64,000 bases of DNA from Tillus elongatus (lineage: Eukaryota > Arthropoda > Insecta > Coleoptera > Cleridae), in the NCBI GenBank assembly GCA_964006375.1, contig OZ023267.1:24424239-24488238 (forward strand), given 5' to 3'. Both the position numbers and the translations under genes were made by a program. A model generated the notes under the pieces. The model was not told the DNA's origin and searched no databases. It was given only the letters and a program-made list of their open reading frames with translations. Below are positions 33,424 to 44,867 of this stretch, piece by piece (the stretch's first letter is position 1; the number at the start of each line of letters is the position of its first letter).

Positions 33424-35714
33424 ATGCACAACATAAAAACCGATTATAAACACAAATTAGAGAAAATAAACAAAAAACTACACAACCTTAAAAAGAACAA
33501 ACTAGATAATGTAAACATAACAACCACAACACACCACATATTTCAGGATATATTTATAAACATAACAGACACAAAATTCACAAAAGAAGAAAAAGAATTC
33601 ATAGAAAACGACATAAAAACCAACTTTTTAGATACAAAAAAATCTACAATAGAGAACATAATAGTGGACACACAACACGCGATAAACTCAATAAATAGCC
33701 CAAACTTAGAACCACTGAAAAACCAACTAGCAACAGAAATAAACAGAATTATTGACAAGACTAAATCAAAAAACCGTACACATGAAAAAATGATCAAACA
33801 AATAAGAAACAAAGTCACATATAACAACATAACAATAGCAAAAACAGATAAAAGCGACGCACTAATAGCAATAAAATCACAGGACTATATAGAAAAAACA
33901 AACACTTTCATCTCAACAAACAAATGCACAAAACTGAACGAAAACCCAACGAAAAAATTCCAGAATCAAATATTAAACATTATAAAAAAACACAAGACAA
34001 TATTCAACCAAAAAACAACACATTATTATAACAACAACCCTAAAGCACCACCAATGACAGGAATAATAAAAATACACAAAACGGGATACCCAATAAGACC
34101 ACTCATCAACTTCAAAGATGCACCTTCATACAAAATAGCAAAGGAAATGGACCAAGTACTAAAACAAGAAATACAACTAGAAAACAAATTTAACATAAAA
34201 AACTCCATAGAACTAGTGGATAAACTAGAAAATATAAACATAAACAAAAACACACGACTTGCCTCATTTGACATAACAAATATGTACACCAATATACCAA
34301 TTAACGAAACTACAAATATAATCGAAAATAAAACGCAAAATAACAACAAAAAACAACAAATTAGCGAAATATTAAACATTATATTAAAACAAAATTACTT
34401 TGAGTTCAACGGAGAATATTACATCCAAGAAGATGGACTACCAATGGGATCTCCACTATCAAGCATTATGGCAGAAATATACATACAACAGTTAGAAGAT
34501 AAAATCAACACCATCATAAAAGAGACAAACCCAAACATCAAATGGATAAGATACGTCGATGATATATTAATAATATACGACAATCAAAAAACCAACATAG
34601 ACAATATCCTCGAAAAAATAAACCAAATTAACAGAAACATAAAATTTACAATAGAAAAAGAATCAAACAACACCATAAACTTCCTAGACTTAACACTTAT
34701 CAGAAAAGAAAACCAGATTGAATACAAAATATACAGAAAACCCACACAAACAGACATCACTATACCTAAACACTCACTACACCCACATACACACAAAATG
34801 GCCGCATACAGATACTTAATAAACAGAATGCTAAATATACCACTTCATAACGACGAACGAGAAAAGGAGTACAACATCATAATACAAATAGCAGAAAGAA
34901 ATGGATACAACAAAAAAACAATAGAAAAGCTAGTAAAACAAATCAAAAACAAACAAATCAACAAAACCGAAAACAAAACACCGGAAACAAACACAAAATA
35001 CACAACATTCACTTATAACCACCACATCAAAAAAATAACACAAACACTCAAACAATATGACTTAAAAATGAGCTACAAAACCAATAACAAAATAATAAAC
35101 AAAATAAATAAAAAACAAGAACACAACCCACATGAATTAAACGGAATATATCAAATAGAATGTAACACATGCAATAAAAAATATATAGGAATGACAAAGA
35201 AATCAATAGAAACAAGATTCAAAGAACATATAACAGCATTGGATAAAATCCACATACCTAGCTACAAATCAAACGTAGCTACACACATTCACGACACAAA
35301 ACACCAAAAACCAGACATCACCCAATTAAAACTAATGAAACATGTTAAAGACCACAAAAAAATGGAAATCTGGGAACAATACTACATTCAACAAACAAAC
35401 AATAGAAAACAATTAATGCCAGAACAAATCCAAGTACAAACATTTAAACAAAACTTAATAAAGGCCATTTTTTTTGTTCCCTCAGGGCTCGTCCGCGGCC
35501 TTGCCGCCCCGATAGCACCGCAACCCTTGTAATAAAGGCCATACAAATAGACAAATTATTAAACCACAGTGATCAAGACAGGAGACCAATACACACGACA
35601 CAGTCCGAAGGCACAACCAATCAGAGAACAAGAAACCGACCACTAGAAGCTCACGGCGCATGCGCCACCTACAATCTCCGACGTAGACCAGACAGGAGCG
35701 ATAGCAGCCAGTAG
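33424..35714 (+). pseudogene. PLE-1 reverse transcriptase - GIY-YIG endonuclease ORF, interrupted near its end
   Basis: From the ATG at 33424 the frame is open to 35532 (702 aa). Domains: N-terminal helical region with a conserved [20 protein letters not shown] block; RT from about residue 215 ([17 protein letters not shown]); motif [14 protein letters not shown] (280-292); motif [17 protein letters not shown]; motif C YVDD (377-380); [19 protein letters not shown]; then a GIY-YIG endonuclease with GIY at 574-576, the CNTC Cys pair, YIG at 587-589 and RFKEH. This is the Penelope-like order, for target-primed reverse transcription. The last codons are split by a 61-bp LINE B insertion plus 13-bp TSD; counting across it, the original frame reaches TAG at 35712-35714. 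I start at 33424 because upstream codons are only (TA)n; the true N-terminus may be truncated. Confidence 0.9.
35469..35529 (-). mobile_element. LINE B copy 3: 61-bp end fragment with 13-bp TSD inside PLE-1
   Basis: The T-run and TGTTCCCTCAGGGCTCGTCC match the 3' end of LINE B copy 2 (16760-16830). TAATAAAGGCCAT lies on both sides (35456-35468 and 35530-35542). Only the last 50 or so bases plus poly(A) were copied, an extreme 5' truncation. It shifts the PLE-1 frame and adds a stop at 35532. Confidence 0.95.
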
Positions 35715-35757
35715 CGTGCTGATGATGAACCGGAACGGTTCGAAACTGCAGTCCACG
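35715..35757 (+). ncRNA. Hammerhead-ribozyme-like motif in the PLE-1 3' UTR
   Basis: It starts directly after the predicted PLE-1 stop. Stem I CGTG/CACG (35715-35718, 35754-35757); CTGATGA (35719-35725); one extra T (35726); stem II GAACCG-GAA-CGGTTC (35727-35741), all six pairs Watson-Crick; GAA (35742-35744); self-complementary stem III ACTGCAGT (35745-35752); C at the cleavage position (35753). All core residues of a type I hammerhead are present apart from the extra T. Hammerheads are established in Penelope-like elements, where they are thought to process the RNA ends. Confidence 0.8.
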
Positions 35758-35798
35758 CAAACCAATAAGAAATCACAAACGTACAGCAAACAAATAAA

Positions 35799-35801
<3 letters not shown>

Positions 35802-35852
<51 letters not shown>
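35802..35852. repeat. (TA)n microsatellite, tract 6, right border of PLE-1
   Basis: About 50 bp of TA between the PLE-1 3' UTR and the tail of PLE-2. Confidence 0.95.
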
Positions 35853-35854
<2 letters not shown>

Positions 35855-35982
35855 CTAGATATAGTGGTGATAAAAAGTGTGAATTTCGCACCGCCACCTA
35901 TGGCAAGCCAGTTGATAGATCACTTCACAAGAAAGACCGGCAGAAGCACGTCCGATAGATAATAAAACAATTTAGATATTTT

Positions 35983-36186
35983 CGCCAAAGGAAATATGTT
36001 AATTTTTGTGTTGTTGCGCCACCCTCTATCGTTATGGACCGACTACCTCGACAAGAATATAAGCAGATCTGTAGATGTAACATATTTAGAATTATTCATC
36101 CTCTGATGTCTCTAACTTGGTTAGTGAAACGATCGTCGGGTTTTTTAAATGTGTTGTGGTGATTTGGGTTCTCCAAGTGTACTTAA
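35983..36186 (+). repeat. PLE-2 right inverted repeat with degenerate hammerhead-like motif
   Basis: At 36100-36140: CCT, CTGATGT, C, stem CTAAC/GTTAG, GAA, ACGATCGT, C, GGG. Stem I pairs (one U-G) but core A9 is T. The arm mirrors 32448-32660. Confidence 0.65.
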
Positions 36187-37085
36187 CTTTACATGTAGCT
36201 AGAAATGGTATAAATAAATCTCTGTGGTGAATTTCAAGTAATATGGTTCATAAAATTTAGAGTTTTTGCCAAATCCAAATCAGAAATTAAATCTGAGAGA
36301 CATGAATTGAAACGACTTAAGTGGTTAAAGTCTAATGCTTGACAAATACAGAGTAGTTAGCTGACACATGCTAGAGGACACACAATAATCCAAATATCAC
36401 GGCTAAAACATACTACCCGAACTAGCGATCGGGAGGTCTCGACCACTAAAATCCCGAAAACCGTTGTCGACACTATTCATTGCAGTAGCTTGATGAACAG
36501 CCCCAGTTAAAGGTTCAGACTGAAATGTAGTATATAGCGAAACGATCAAGGTTTAAGAAAGGCAGTAAAGAATTTTTTGCGGAACTAGGTATTGTTTTTA
36601 TAAAGAAAATATGACGTTTTTGCCAAACCATGATTTAAAAAGCTTAATTATATAAAATATATAAGCTACGAAAGAATGAACTAAATATTGTAAACAAAAT
36701 AGGCTCACGTCTCTATAAAAATAATTTTAAACAGTTTGTTAATTCTGTAATTAATATTAGTAGTTTACTTAATTTACTCTTTTAAGGTATAATACCGCGT
36801 AAATAAACTTTAATAGTTATAGCCGATAGTGCAGCGGTAGAGTATTCGGCAGACACTTGTGCGAATCGAGCCGACGTACCAAGTGCAGGGCGGCCCAGGT
36901 TCTATCCTCGCGCGATCCACTTGTAACGTTTTGTTTTGTTTCACTAACTTTAATATTTGGTAGTAACAATAGTGTCCCGAGTTCATACGTTTGGACTAAG
37001 ATCTCAGTTTTCTTTAAAATGCCCCGGTAAGTTTGTCACCTTTGAGTCTAAAGTTATAATTTTCAGCAGACAATTTGTCATTGCT
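36187..37085. repeat. Long repeat L, right part, with tRNA-like segment
   Basis: CTAGAAATGGTATAAATAAA, GTGGTTAAAGTCTAATGCTT and TTTGTCACCTTTGAGTCTAA match 56580-57440 in the same order. It continues the repeat interrupted at 32448. Confidence 0.8.
36822..36920 (+). repeat. tRNA-like segment in repeat L (copy 1)
   Basis: TAGTGCAGCGGTAGAGTA resembles an A box and GGTTCTATCC a B box, about 54 nt apart, longer than in class I tRNAs. No acceptor stem can be folded. It is probably a tRNA-derived retroposon part, not a functional tRNA. Confidence 0.4.
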
Positions 37086-38045
37086 GATTAAAAAACTAGA
37101 TAATTTCTTTTTAAAAAACTTTTTTGTTGTTGGAAAATTAGTTCTATGAGATAATAAATATAGGTGTGTTAATTTTGCCCAAGAGTTAATAATCTGGTTG
37201 ATAAAGATTATTTTATATACATAATACTTAACTCTTCATTTAATTATAAAAAAAAAAAAATTTTCTTACATCCAATATCCTGTCACTAGCAATTTTTTCT
37301 ACGTAAATTAGCTAAACTTTTCATATTTAGACTTACTATAGTTACGTTCAAAATTGGCATGCTAGCTTTATATAAAATTTTATAACAGTTATATAAGGAT
37401 TAGGATTATACTTAGATGCCGTTGTAATTTTAGCGTAAAATCTTATTTCTCTTCACTAGCGTGTTAAAAATTAAAAAATCTAGTACGTTAGCAACAAAAT
37501 GGAGCTAAAGGAGACTGCTACTTCTGACAGTGGTCCCGCATACTATAATTAATCTAATTTCGGTCCCTAGAACAAATCTTCACCAACTAGCTATTAAATC
37601 TATTAGGAATGTTTCTACTGTGAACACGAACCAAACTAACTGTGCGATGAAATATATAATTACAGCAGGATAAATCAGATGAGGCATATTATAGCAGACT
37701 TTAAATTTATATCATGTTATATACAGTTTCGAAAACAAAAATTTATTTTCAAATGGAACAATTTTTCGGCCTCTAGACAATAATAGTAAGCATATATCTT
37801 GTACTAAAGAGTAAAACACTATTTATTTTTAATAGGTATATATCTTGAGTCCAGTACATTTTCATTGATGAAATGCGCTTATGACAACAAGAAGAATAAT
37901 AGTTAATAAATTAAAAACTCTTGAAAAAAAAGGGGTATTTTTTCGAAAAAAAAATTGTATCTTCGTAAATAACAAAGTTATTGTAGCTAAATTTGGTACG
38001 CAAGTTACTCATATATAACGCGTAGTACATGCCACAAATTTTCCT
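37086..38045. other. AT-rich stretch without a recognised gene
   Basis: Only short A/T runs and TA-repeat-family debris near 37900-38030 (AATTTGGTACGCAAGTTACT). Confidence 0.35.
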
Positions 38046-38047
38046 CA

Positions 38048-38815
38048 GTGCTCATGCAACGGTCTTTCAGGACGAAATGTACGCCATCCTGCACTGTGTG
38101 CGGGAGAACAAGACGAGGGGCTACACCAACAAGCGGACACCAACACCTCATAGCTACAGACAGCCAAGTAGCCCTTAAGGCCCTAAGTAGCCCACGAGTA
38201 AATTCCAAGCTGGTAAGTGAATGCCGAGGCGAGACTATCGACCTGGCTCTGCAGAATGAGGTCACCCTCATCTGGGTGCCGGGTCACTCGGGGGTCAAAA
38301 GCAATGAAGAAGCTGACAGTCTCGCGAAGAGAGGTTAAGCAGAACCATTTATGGGACCAGAACCGGTCCTGGGTGTGACGAAGAGCACTGCCAGGGGATC
38401 CATTAAGTTCTGGGTCAGAAACGAACACAAGATGTACTGGGCAAACTGCCCAGGGCTCAGACATGGGAAGTCAGTAATTGAGGGCAGCTCAGGAACATAA
38501 CAGGACTCTTGACGGGACACATGAGCGTCAAGAAACAACTGCATATAATTGGGCGGTTCGAAGGGGGCCTGGAATGCAGATTCTGCGGCGAGGGGGAGGA
38601 ATCACCCCGCATATCTTGTGCGAGTGTAAAGCTCTGGACCGCAAAAGACAACTGATCTACGAACAGCCCAGACCGGAGACAGATCAATATAAAACTTCAC
38701 CCTACCAATCGCTGTGCAGACTAGTTCAAGTCACAGTGATTTTTTGGAATGGGTGGAGTAAAAAAGACAAAGGGCACTCACAATAAGCCAAAGGCTGCGG
38801 TGCTATCAGGGCGGA
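38048..38815 (+). pseudogene. LINE B copy 4: RNase H and zinc knuckle
   Basis: + strand: AHATVFQDEMYAILHCVREN (from about 38053), VTLIWVPGHSGVKSNEEADS (near 38260-38320), then a stop at 38336 and frame-broken WVRNEHKMYWANCPGLRHGK, and the knuckle CRFCGEGEE / HILCECKALDRKRQLIY. The zinc-knuckle part is shifted by small deletions. The 3' UTR resembles that of copy 2 but ends early at about 38815, where a SINE begins. Confidence 0.85.
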
Positions 38816-38819
38816 AAAC

Positions 38820-39133
38820 TGTGTGTGTGACGACGCCAGGGAGCAGTTTCACCTCACTATCCTGGAAATTTTGCCGAACCCCTGTGTTTCTGTAAGGATG
38901 GTAGGAACCTTTAACGTGCCCAACACTGTATGGACAAGGGACCGACGGCTTTACGCCGCCTCCGAAGGGTGTAACGTGCAGACATTCAACTTACTCAAAT
39001 ACAATTCCACAACCTCGGTAGATGTTAATGTTACAGTATGTACTGAAAAAAGTGAAAGGAGCACACTGGAATCGAACCCAGTACCCTTCGGTTCAGAGGC
39101 GCACGTTCTTACCACTGAACCACCGAGGCTCTA
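38820..39133 (-). mobile_element. tRNA-derived SINE (- strand)
   Basis: The - strand head at 39131-39058 has an A-box TGGTTCAGTGG and a B-box GGTTCGATTCC spaced as in tRNA genes. The body continues through GGCACGTTAAAGGTTCCTAC (about 38924-38905), a GCACGTTAAA-type central motif seen in several metazoan SINEs. The acceptor arms do not pair, so it is not a tRNA gene. It ends next to LINE B. Confidence 0.6.
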
Positions 39134-39899
39134 TAAGAAAAATAATTGATATAAAAACCCATTTTTGTTTTTTCAAGGCTAAAAAGACTTGAACCAATGT
39201 CTTACGAAAACTTCAAAGGCTGCGATACCTTGAATCCATGTCAGGCAGGGACATTTGGGTGGTTTTACGTCGTATGAACGTAAAGCATTGAAAGTTCAGT
39301 TGAAAACTTGTTTTGATTAAAAGTAATTGGGAATTAAAATATTTATCTCACAGCTTAATGTAAGAAACTAATTTAGTTTTTAAAACTGGATAAGTGATTC
39401 AATGGTTTGGATTCGCATGAATAGTACAACGTTATCGTAAACATTAGAAGTCTATTGTATACAGAGAGATAATGCTTAAACATTATAGGTAAAAGTTTAT
39501 AGTTTTATTACCGTACCAGCATGATATTAATTACTAACAAACATTTGCCCGTTAAAAGCTGTTTTCTTTTCGGTGCTTTATTAAAAATAGGAAACTTAGA
39601 AAAGGATAGTTTTTATGGTTAGCTTATACGTTGTATCCGCTGATATTTGCGGTACTAATTATTATACATGACCACAAAAGAGTTTCCCTCAAGAGAAATA
39701 AATATATTGTCAATTTATACGTTGTTTCCCATAAATAATGGATAATTACTTTATAAATAGAAAAACCTTTGTAGTCCATAGAATTAAGATTTCCTGGTAT
39801 TCTTTAAAACATACAATTTTGGTTTTAAATTATATACAACACCTAGCTTAAATATTACTAATACGAGGACTGCCTTTTAGTGAATTTTATTTAAAGAAA
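39134..39899. other. No gene recognised
   Basis: AT-rich; nothing with family resemblance. Confidence 0.35.
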
Positions 39900-40270
39900 T
39901 CACTAATGAAAAGATCCCGACTTTTCAATTTTGAAAAAAAAATCTTCAAATGAGCGCAAACTAGGCCCACTAGAACCCATATCCGGGGTCAGTTTGAACT
40001 CAAAAAATAATACGCCGATGATGATCAAATTTAGTGAGCACCCTCCTCTTGCGAGTGGCTTGGATCAGTTCGTTAGGCAGGAGAATCTGACCAGTGTTTC
40101 CCAGTTTCAAAATTCAAAAGTCGCGATCTCCTCGTTAGTGAATTTTTTTTAGAGAAAATTCACTAAAATTGGGGGTTTCCTCAAAACGTCAAGCTCGCGA
40201 TAAGAAACGTCAAAATTGGCAACATTTTTCTCTGGTGGTTTGGCAGTAGTTTTACCTATAGAGTTTATCG
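39900..40270 (+). repeat. TA-repeat family, fragment with rearranged arm
   Basis: Contains ACTAATGAAAAGATCCCGAC, GAGCGCAAACTAGGCCCACT and CATATCCGGGGTCAGTTTGA, normally followed by (TA)n. Here (TA)n is missing and the sequence jumps to GAGTGGCTTGGATCAGTTCG, the segment normally found beyond the tract. Confidence 0.6.
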
Positions 40271-40488
40271 TTTGATGGTATATAATTTTTAGGAATTTTC
40301 GTAAAAAAACAATAAAGCTCAATATACAAGATACGAAAAAAATTGTATACGTTAATTATAGGGTGTCTTGAGCTACAGTTTAAAAATACTTCTACAATCA
40401 CAGGCTGGCCCAAAAGTCGTTGTGATAAAAATTTTCTTTTTTTTAATCGAACACGCCTTATATTATTGCATTTGTGCATTTTTCATCG

Positions 40489-40601
<113 letters not shown>

Positions 40602-40611
40602 GCATGTTTGT

Positions 40612-40950
40612 AAGAAAAGAAATTCGGGAGGCAGCAAGTGCGTTATGGTGAGCGATTTGTATTAAATGCTTCAAATTTGATTAGCTCAATTTCCTATTAA
40701 CCTATCAGGTTCGTTGGCCAGGAAACTAGTTTTTTTCGGGAACATTTTAAGTTTGTTTTCGAAATATTTTTGTACATTTTCAAATAATAAAGTTATTTTG
40801 ATGAAATATGGTACCCTGTTTCTACTATATAGGTTATAGTGGTAACCAAATTTAATGCCTGATTTCTTTAAACAAAACACAAATTTGGTATTTAAAACAT
40901 TTTAATGAAAATTCTCTACCATAACGCACTTGCTGCGTCCAGACTTTTTA
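40612..40950. repeat. Palindromic-ended module, copy 2
   Basis: Starts GGAGGCAGCAAGTGCGTTAT and ends ATAACGCACTTGCTGCGTCC. Inner sequence matches copy 1. Confidence 0.75.
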
Positions 40951-41400
40951 TACTTCGGGATTGGGCAAGCCTAGTGTTGTCATTTACCAACTCACTTAGA
41001 ATATAAAATAATTGAAATGAGCATTCTGAAACATAGTTGGAACCTAAAGGATGTTGCAACTGTCATAATATGACAGCTACAATGAGGTGTTCATTGCCGA
41101 AATTGAAATTAACAAAATAATTATCTATCATGCAAGACAAATCACAATAATAGCATTGTTTCACACAGATTTCTCAACAAACGCAAATATAAGACCGCCA
41201 AAACCGCCCAAAATGAATCATCAAATAGGAGGTTCAAGATGGCTGACACATCGCACGTCTTTCTATAGTACAGATATGAAAATGCTCCTTGTTGTTTTAT
41301 TTTCTAAGCCTATTCACGTCATTATTGTACAGATTGACATTTTTGACGTTATATTTACTCAGAACGTTTTGACGTGCGAGTGCTATTTGTGTTGTTTACA
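40951..41400. other. No gene recognised
   Basis: Short ORF at 41087-41404 has no family resemblance. It may include the untranscribed end of the mariner copy that follows. Confidence 0.3.
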
Positions 41401-41404
41401 ATAA

Positions 41405-42400
41405 CTTGAAAAGTTTATATTGGCCAAAAACTGGAATTAAACCGTGTACATTTTCGTGCGATTATTTTTTACAACTTTTCACGTGGATTAACTCAACTTA
41501 ATTTGACTTTTGGGGATGAAGTATCATTAAGCACCAGTGTTTATCGATAATTTACCGAATACAACCGGGGCCCTATTTGGCTCAAGGACGAATTTAGTTA
41601 AGGTCGTCCAAAATCTGTTGTTGTTCAGAAAAACATTGATGCGGTGCGTCAACTGATACTGCAAGATCAAGTATATTATCGTGAGATTAGGGTATCCTTG
41701 GACATTAGTGGAAACAGCGTACATTCAAGATTGCATGAACGTTTAGCCGCGAAAATATTTTTTCTGAGGTTAGGTCCCACATAATTTGACAATCGCTCAA
41801 AAACAAGCTCGTGTCAATTGGTCGCGAGAAATGCTTCAAAAATTCGACCGCGCTGCTTCAAAACATGTGTATGACATCGTGACAGGTGAATCTATACGTA
41901 TGAGCCCGAACGTAAGTTGCAGTCGACTGTGTGGATCTTTCCAGGCGAGCCAAACCCGACAAAAATCGTCCGCCTGTTTTTTTTTTTCAGAAAACGGGAC
42001 ATGTCCCAACCGTACCATTGGTGCAACGTAAAACGGTCAATTCGGAATGGTACACAACCATTTGTTTGCCACAAGTTTTTGAAGAAACAAGGAAAACTAA
42101 CCGCCGAAAATGGATCATTATCACCACGATAATGCAAGGTCCCACACATCGGCTCAAACTAGTGACTTTTTGAGCACCTAAAACGCCGATTTAATGAGTC
42201 ATCTGCCGTATAGTCCTGACTTGGCATCAAATGGCTTTCTTTATCCCCGAACATCAAACAAAAATTGCGAGGTCAACGTTTTTCGACACCCGAAGAAGTG
42301 GTTGATCCATTCAGAATGCATGTTTTGGAGACACCTCAATCGGAGAGGAAAAAGTGCTTCGAAAATTAGTTCGCACGCATGCAAAGGTGTAAAATAAATA
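41405..42400 (+). pseudogene. Mariner transposase, decayed
   Basis: Broken frames show FRAIIFYNFSRGLTQ, DAVRQLILQDQVYYREI, NLTIAQKQARVNWSREMLQK, KHVYDIVTGES, VWIFPGEPNPTKIVR, HHDNARSHTSAQTSDFL and LPYSPDLASNGF. The order is that of a mariner (SETMAR-type) transposase. The first Asp region (normally GDES) has lost a codon and the last catalytic Asp (NDF) is Gly, so it is inactive. At least four frameshifts or stops. TIRs not identified. Confidence 0.8.
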
Positions 42401-42459
42401 ACAAAGTAAGGCTAACCAAATTTGGTACGCGTGTTTGTATTATAAAGAGTGAACTCTGT

Positions 42460-42850
42460 ACCAAAATTTAGGTCTCTAGCTTTAAAGACAAAGAAGTTAT
42501 AGCCAGTTAAAGAAACAAATTTTGGAGTTTTTCTCAAAACGTCAAACTCGCAATTTTAAACGTCACAATTGGCAATGTTTAGACAAAGAACGTAAAACAA
42601 ATACGGATTGTGAAAAGAAAATGTTGCAAGAAGAGTGTTCTGCGAGCCCTTAAGTTTCAGATTCAACCGTCATTGCCCTTCATTTTACTAGAATATTTAC
42701 AGAAAATTCATTTCAAATAGACCCTTTCTCTGATGCTTTGGCTGTCGGTTTAGTTAAGTTGATGCTTTCGCTGTGGGTTTAATGAAGTTTATGGTTTAAC
42801 GGTCTATAATTTTTTTTAGTTAATTTTCGTAGAACAAATTCGTTAATGCA
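42460..42850 (+). repeat. TA-repeat family, body segment (+ orientation)
   Basis: Contains CAAAACGTCAAACTCGCAAT, AGAAGAGTGTTCTGCGAGCC and CCTTTCTCTGATGCTTTGGC, shared with bodies at 44.15-44.56, 47.94-48.35 and 61.2-61.5 kb. Confidence 0.65.
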
Positions 42851-42954
42851 TTTTTGCATTTTTTTTATCGAAATATGATGCGTTTGTAGGAAAAAATTCT
42901 AGACGCAGTAAGTGCGTTTTGGTAGCGAATTTTCGGTAAATTTGGAGTTTAGCT

Positions 42955-43410
42955 CCCGAACGCTTTTCAAAAAACTGTTTTTAGAAACCTGCCTAGCCCT
43001 CCCCTGGATCGACAAACCCCAAGAAAAATTGCTTGTTCACATCCCCCAAGGAAGTTAGGGGACCAGGAGTGAGTAGGGGTGCTGGGCGGGGTAGGTAGTA
43101 AAAAGGAAATATGAGCAGAAAATTCGAATAAAACGGGCTTGAAAGCTGTCTTTTTCACATCTTGAAGCCATATCCCCCTTAAACCCTGCCCACCCCGTAC
43201 AGCACCCCTATCCCCCCAGGTGCCGTAACTTCCTTGACGGGTAGGAACAAGACATTTTTCTTGTGGTTTATGCAGCGAGGGTGGTTGTATGCACGCGAGG
43301 GGGAAGGAAAATCCCCACGACGAAGCAGCCACCCACCAAAGCCCCCCCTCCCCCCAATAACCCAACGAATTACCACCTTCCGTTTGTACATGGTATTTAG
43401 GAACACCCTG
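42955..43410. repeat. C- and G-rich block ending in ACACCCTGTATA
   Basis: An island of CCCC/GGGG runs (for example CCCCCCCTCCCCCC near 43345) in AT-rich surroundings. It ends GAACACCCTGTATATC, a MITE-like end. The ORFs on either strand are low-complexity shadows. Unclassified. Confidence 0.4.
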
Positions 43411-43417
43411 TATATCA

Positions 43418-43775
43418 GATGTTAAACTAATTGTTTTATAATTACCTAAAATAGTTTATTTTTGAAAATCATAAGTGTTAAATACTGCGAAAAGTGTTAT
43501 GTATCAAAAATGTTAAACTGATTGTCTTGTCATAAGCCTACACTGGTTTATTTTTTAAAAACATAGGTGTTAAATATTGCAAAAAGTGCTGTGTCAAATG
43601 TTAAACTGATTGTTTTGTGCTAAACCCAAACTAATTTATTTTTCACAAACATAAGTGCTAAATAATGCGAAAAGTGTTATGCTTCAAATGTTAAACTGAT
43701 TGTCTTGTCATAAACATAACATAGTTTTGTGTCGAATGTCCAACTGATTGTTTTGCAATAAACCTAAAATTAATT
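43418..43775. repeat. Tandem array of about 90-bp units, part 1
   Basis: The phrase GTTAAACTGATTG recurs at 43421, 43512, 43600, 43690 and (shortened) 43738, spacing 91, 88, 90 and 48 bp. Each unit carries AAAAGTGTTATG and a TTTATTTTT-type stretch. Divergence between units is modest. Confidence 0.85.
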
Positions 43776-43785
43776 ATTAAAGAGT

Positions 43786-44072
43786 CTTGGTCGCAGCAAG
43801 TGCGTTATGGAAGTGAATTTTCATAAAAATGTTTTTAATAGCAAATACGAGCAAGCATCAATCTGATTACCGGTATAGCCTATGTAGTAGAAACAATGTA
43901 CTATATTTTATCAAAATTAGTTATTTTTTGAAAATGTGCAAAAATTTTCCGAAAAGAAACTTAAATGTTGGTTTCCTAGCCAACAAACCTTACGTTAATA
44001 GCAAATTATTGAAATTTGAAGGATTTAACGAAAATTCGCTACCAAAACGCACTTACTGCGTCCAGATTTTTT
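43786..44072. repeat. Palindromic-ended module, copy 3
   Basis: Starts GTCGCAGCAAGTGCGTTATG and ends AAACGCACTTACTGCGTCCA. It interrupts the 90-bp tandem array together with a body segment and (TA)n tract 8. Confidence 0.75.
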
Positions 44073-44149
44073 TTACAAACATGCATCATATTTCGATAAA
44101 AAATGCAAAAAATGCATTAACGAATTTGTTCTACGAAAATTAGCTAAAA

Positions 44150-44560
44150 ATTATAAACAGTTAAACCATAAACTTAACTAAACCTACAGCGAAAGCAACG
44201 ACTGAACTAAACCGACAGCCAAAGTATCAGAGAAAGGGTCTACTTGGAATGAATATTCTGTAAATATTTTAGTAAAATGAAGGGCATTGACGGTTGAAGC
44301 TTAAACTTAAGGGTTCGCAGAATATTCTTCTTGCAACATTTCCTTTTCACAATTCGTATTTGTTTCTTTGCCTAAACATTGCCAAGTATGACGTTTCAAA
44401 TCGCGTGTTTGGTGTTTTGAGGAAAACTCCTAAATTGTTTTCTTTAATTACCCATAACTTTTTGTCTTTAAACCTAGAGACCTGAATTTTGGTACAGGGT
44501 TCAGCCTTTATAATATAAACACGCGTTACCAAACTTGGTTGCCCTTACTTTGTTATTTCC
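44150..44560 (-). repeat. TA-repeat family, body segment (- orientation)
   Basis: Reverse complement of 42.46-42.85 kb by shared phrases such as AGAGAAAGGGTCTACTTGGA and GAAGGGCATTGACGGTTGAA. Confidence 0.65.
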
Positions 44561-44715
44561 GGAGACATAAATTATTTTAAGAAATACAATACAAAATTTT
44601 CCGGGAAAATCTGATTCGCTTTTCCTGGCTAACGAACTTATCCAAGCCACTTTCAAAAGGAAGGTACTCACCAAATTTTATCAAGATCGGTCCATTATTT
44701 ATTGAGTTATCGGTA

Positions 44716-44717
<2 letters not shown>

Positions 44718-44796
<79 letters not shown>
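44718..44796. repeat. (TA)n microsatellite, tract 8
   Basis: About 80 bp of pure TA after GAGTTATCGGTACGA, the usual left flank in - orientation copies. Confidence 0.95.
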
Positions 44797-44799
<3 letters not shown>

Positions 44800-44867
44800 G
44801 GATCTCCTCATTAGTGAATTTTTTAAAGAAAATTCACAAAAAAAATATATAATTGTTGATTCTGAGA

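Noticed and set aside
42967..43425. ORFs in the C/G-rich block
   Set aside because: Composition-driven open frames on both strands with no domain pattern.
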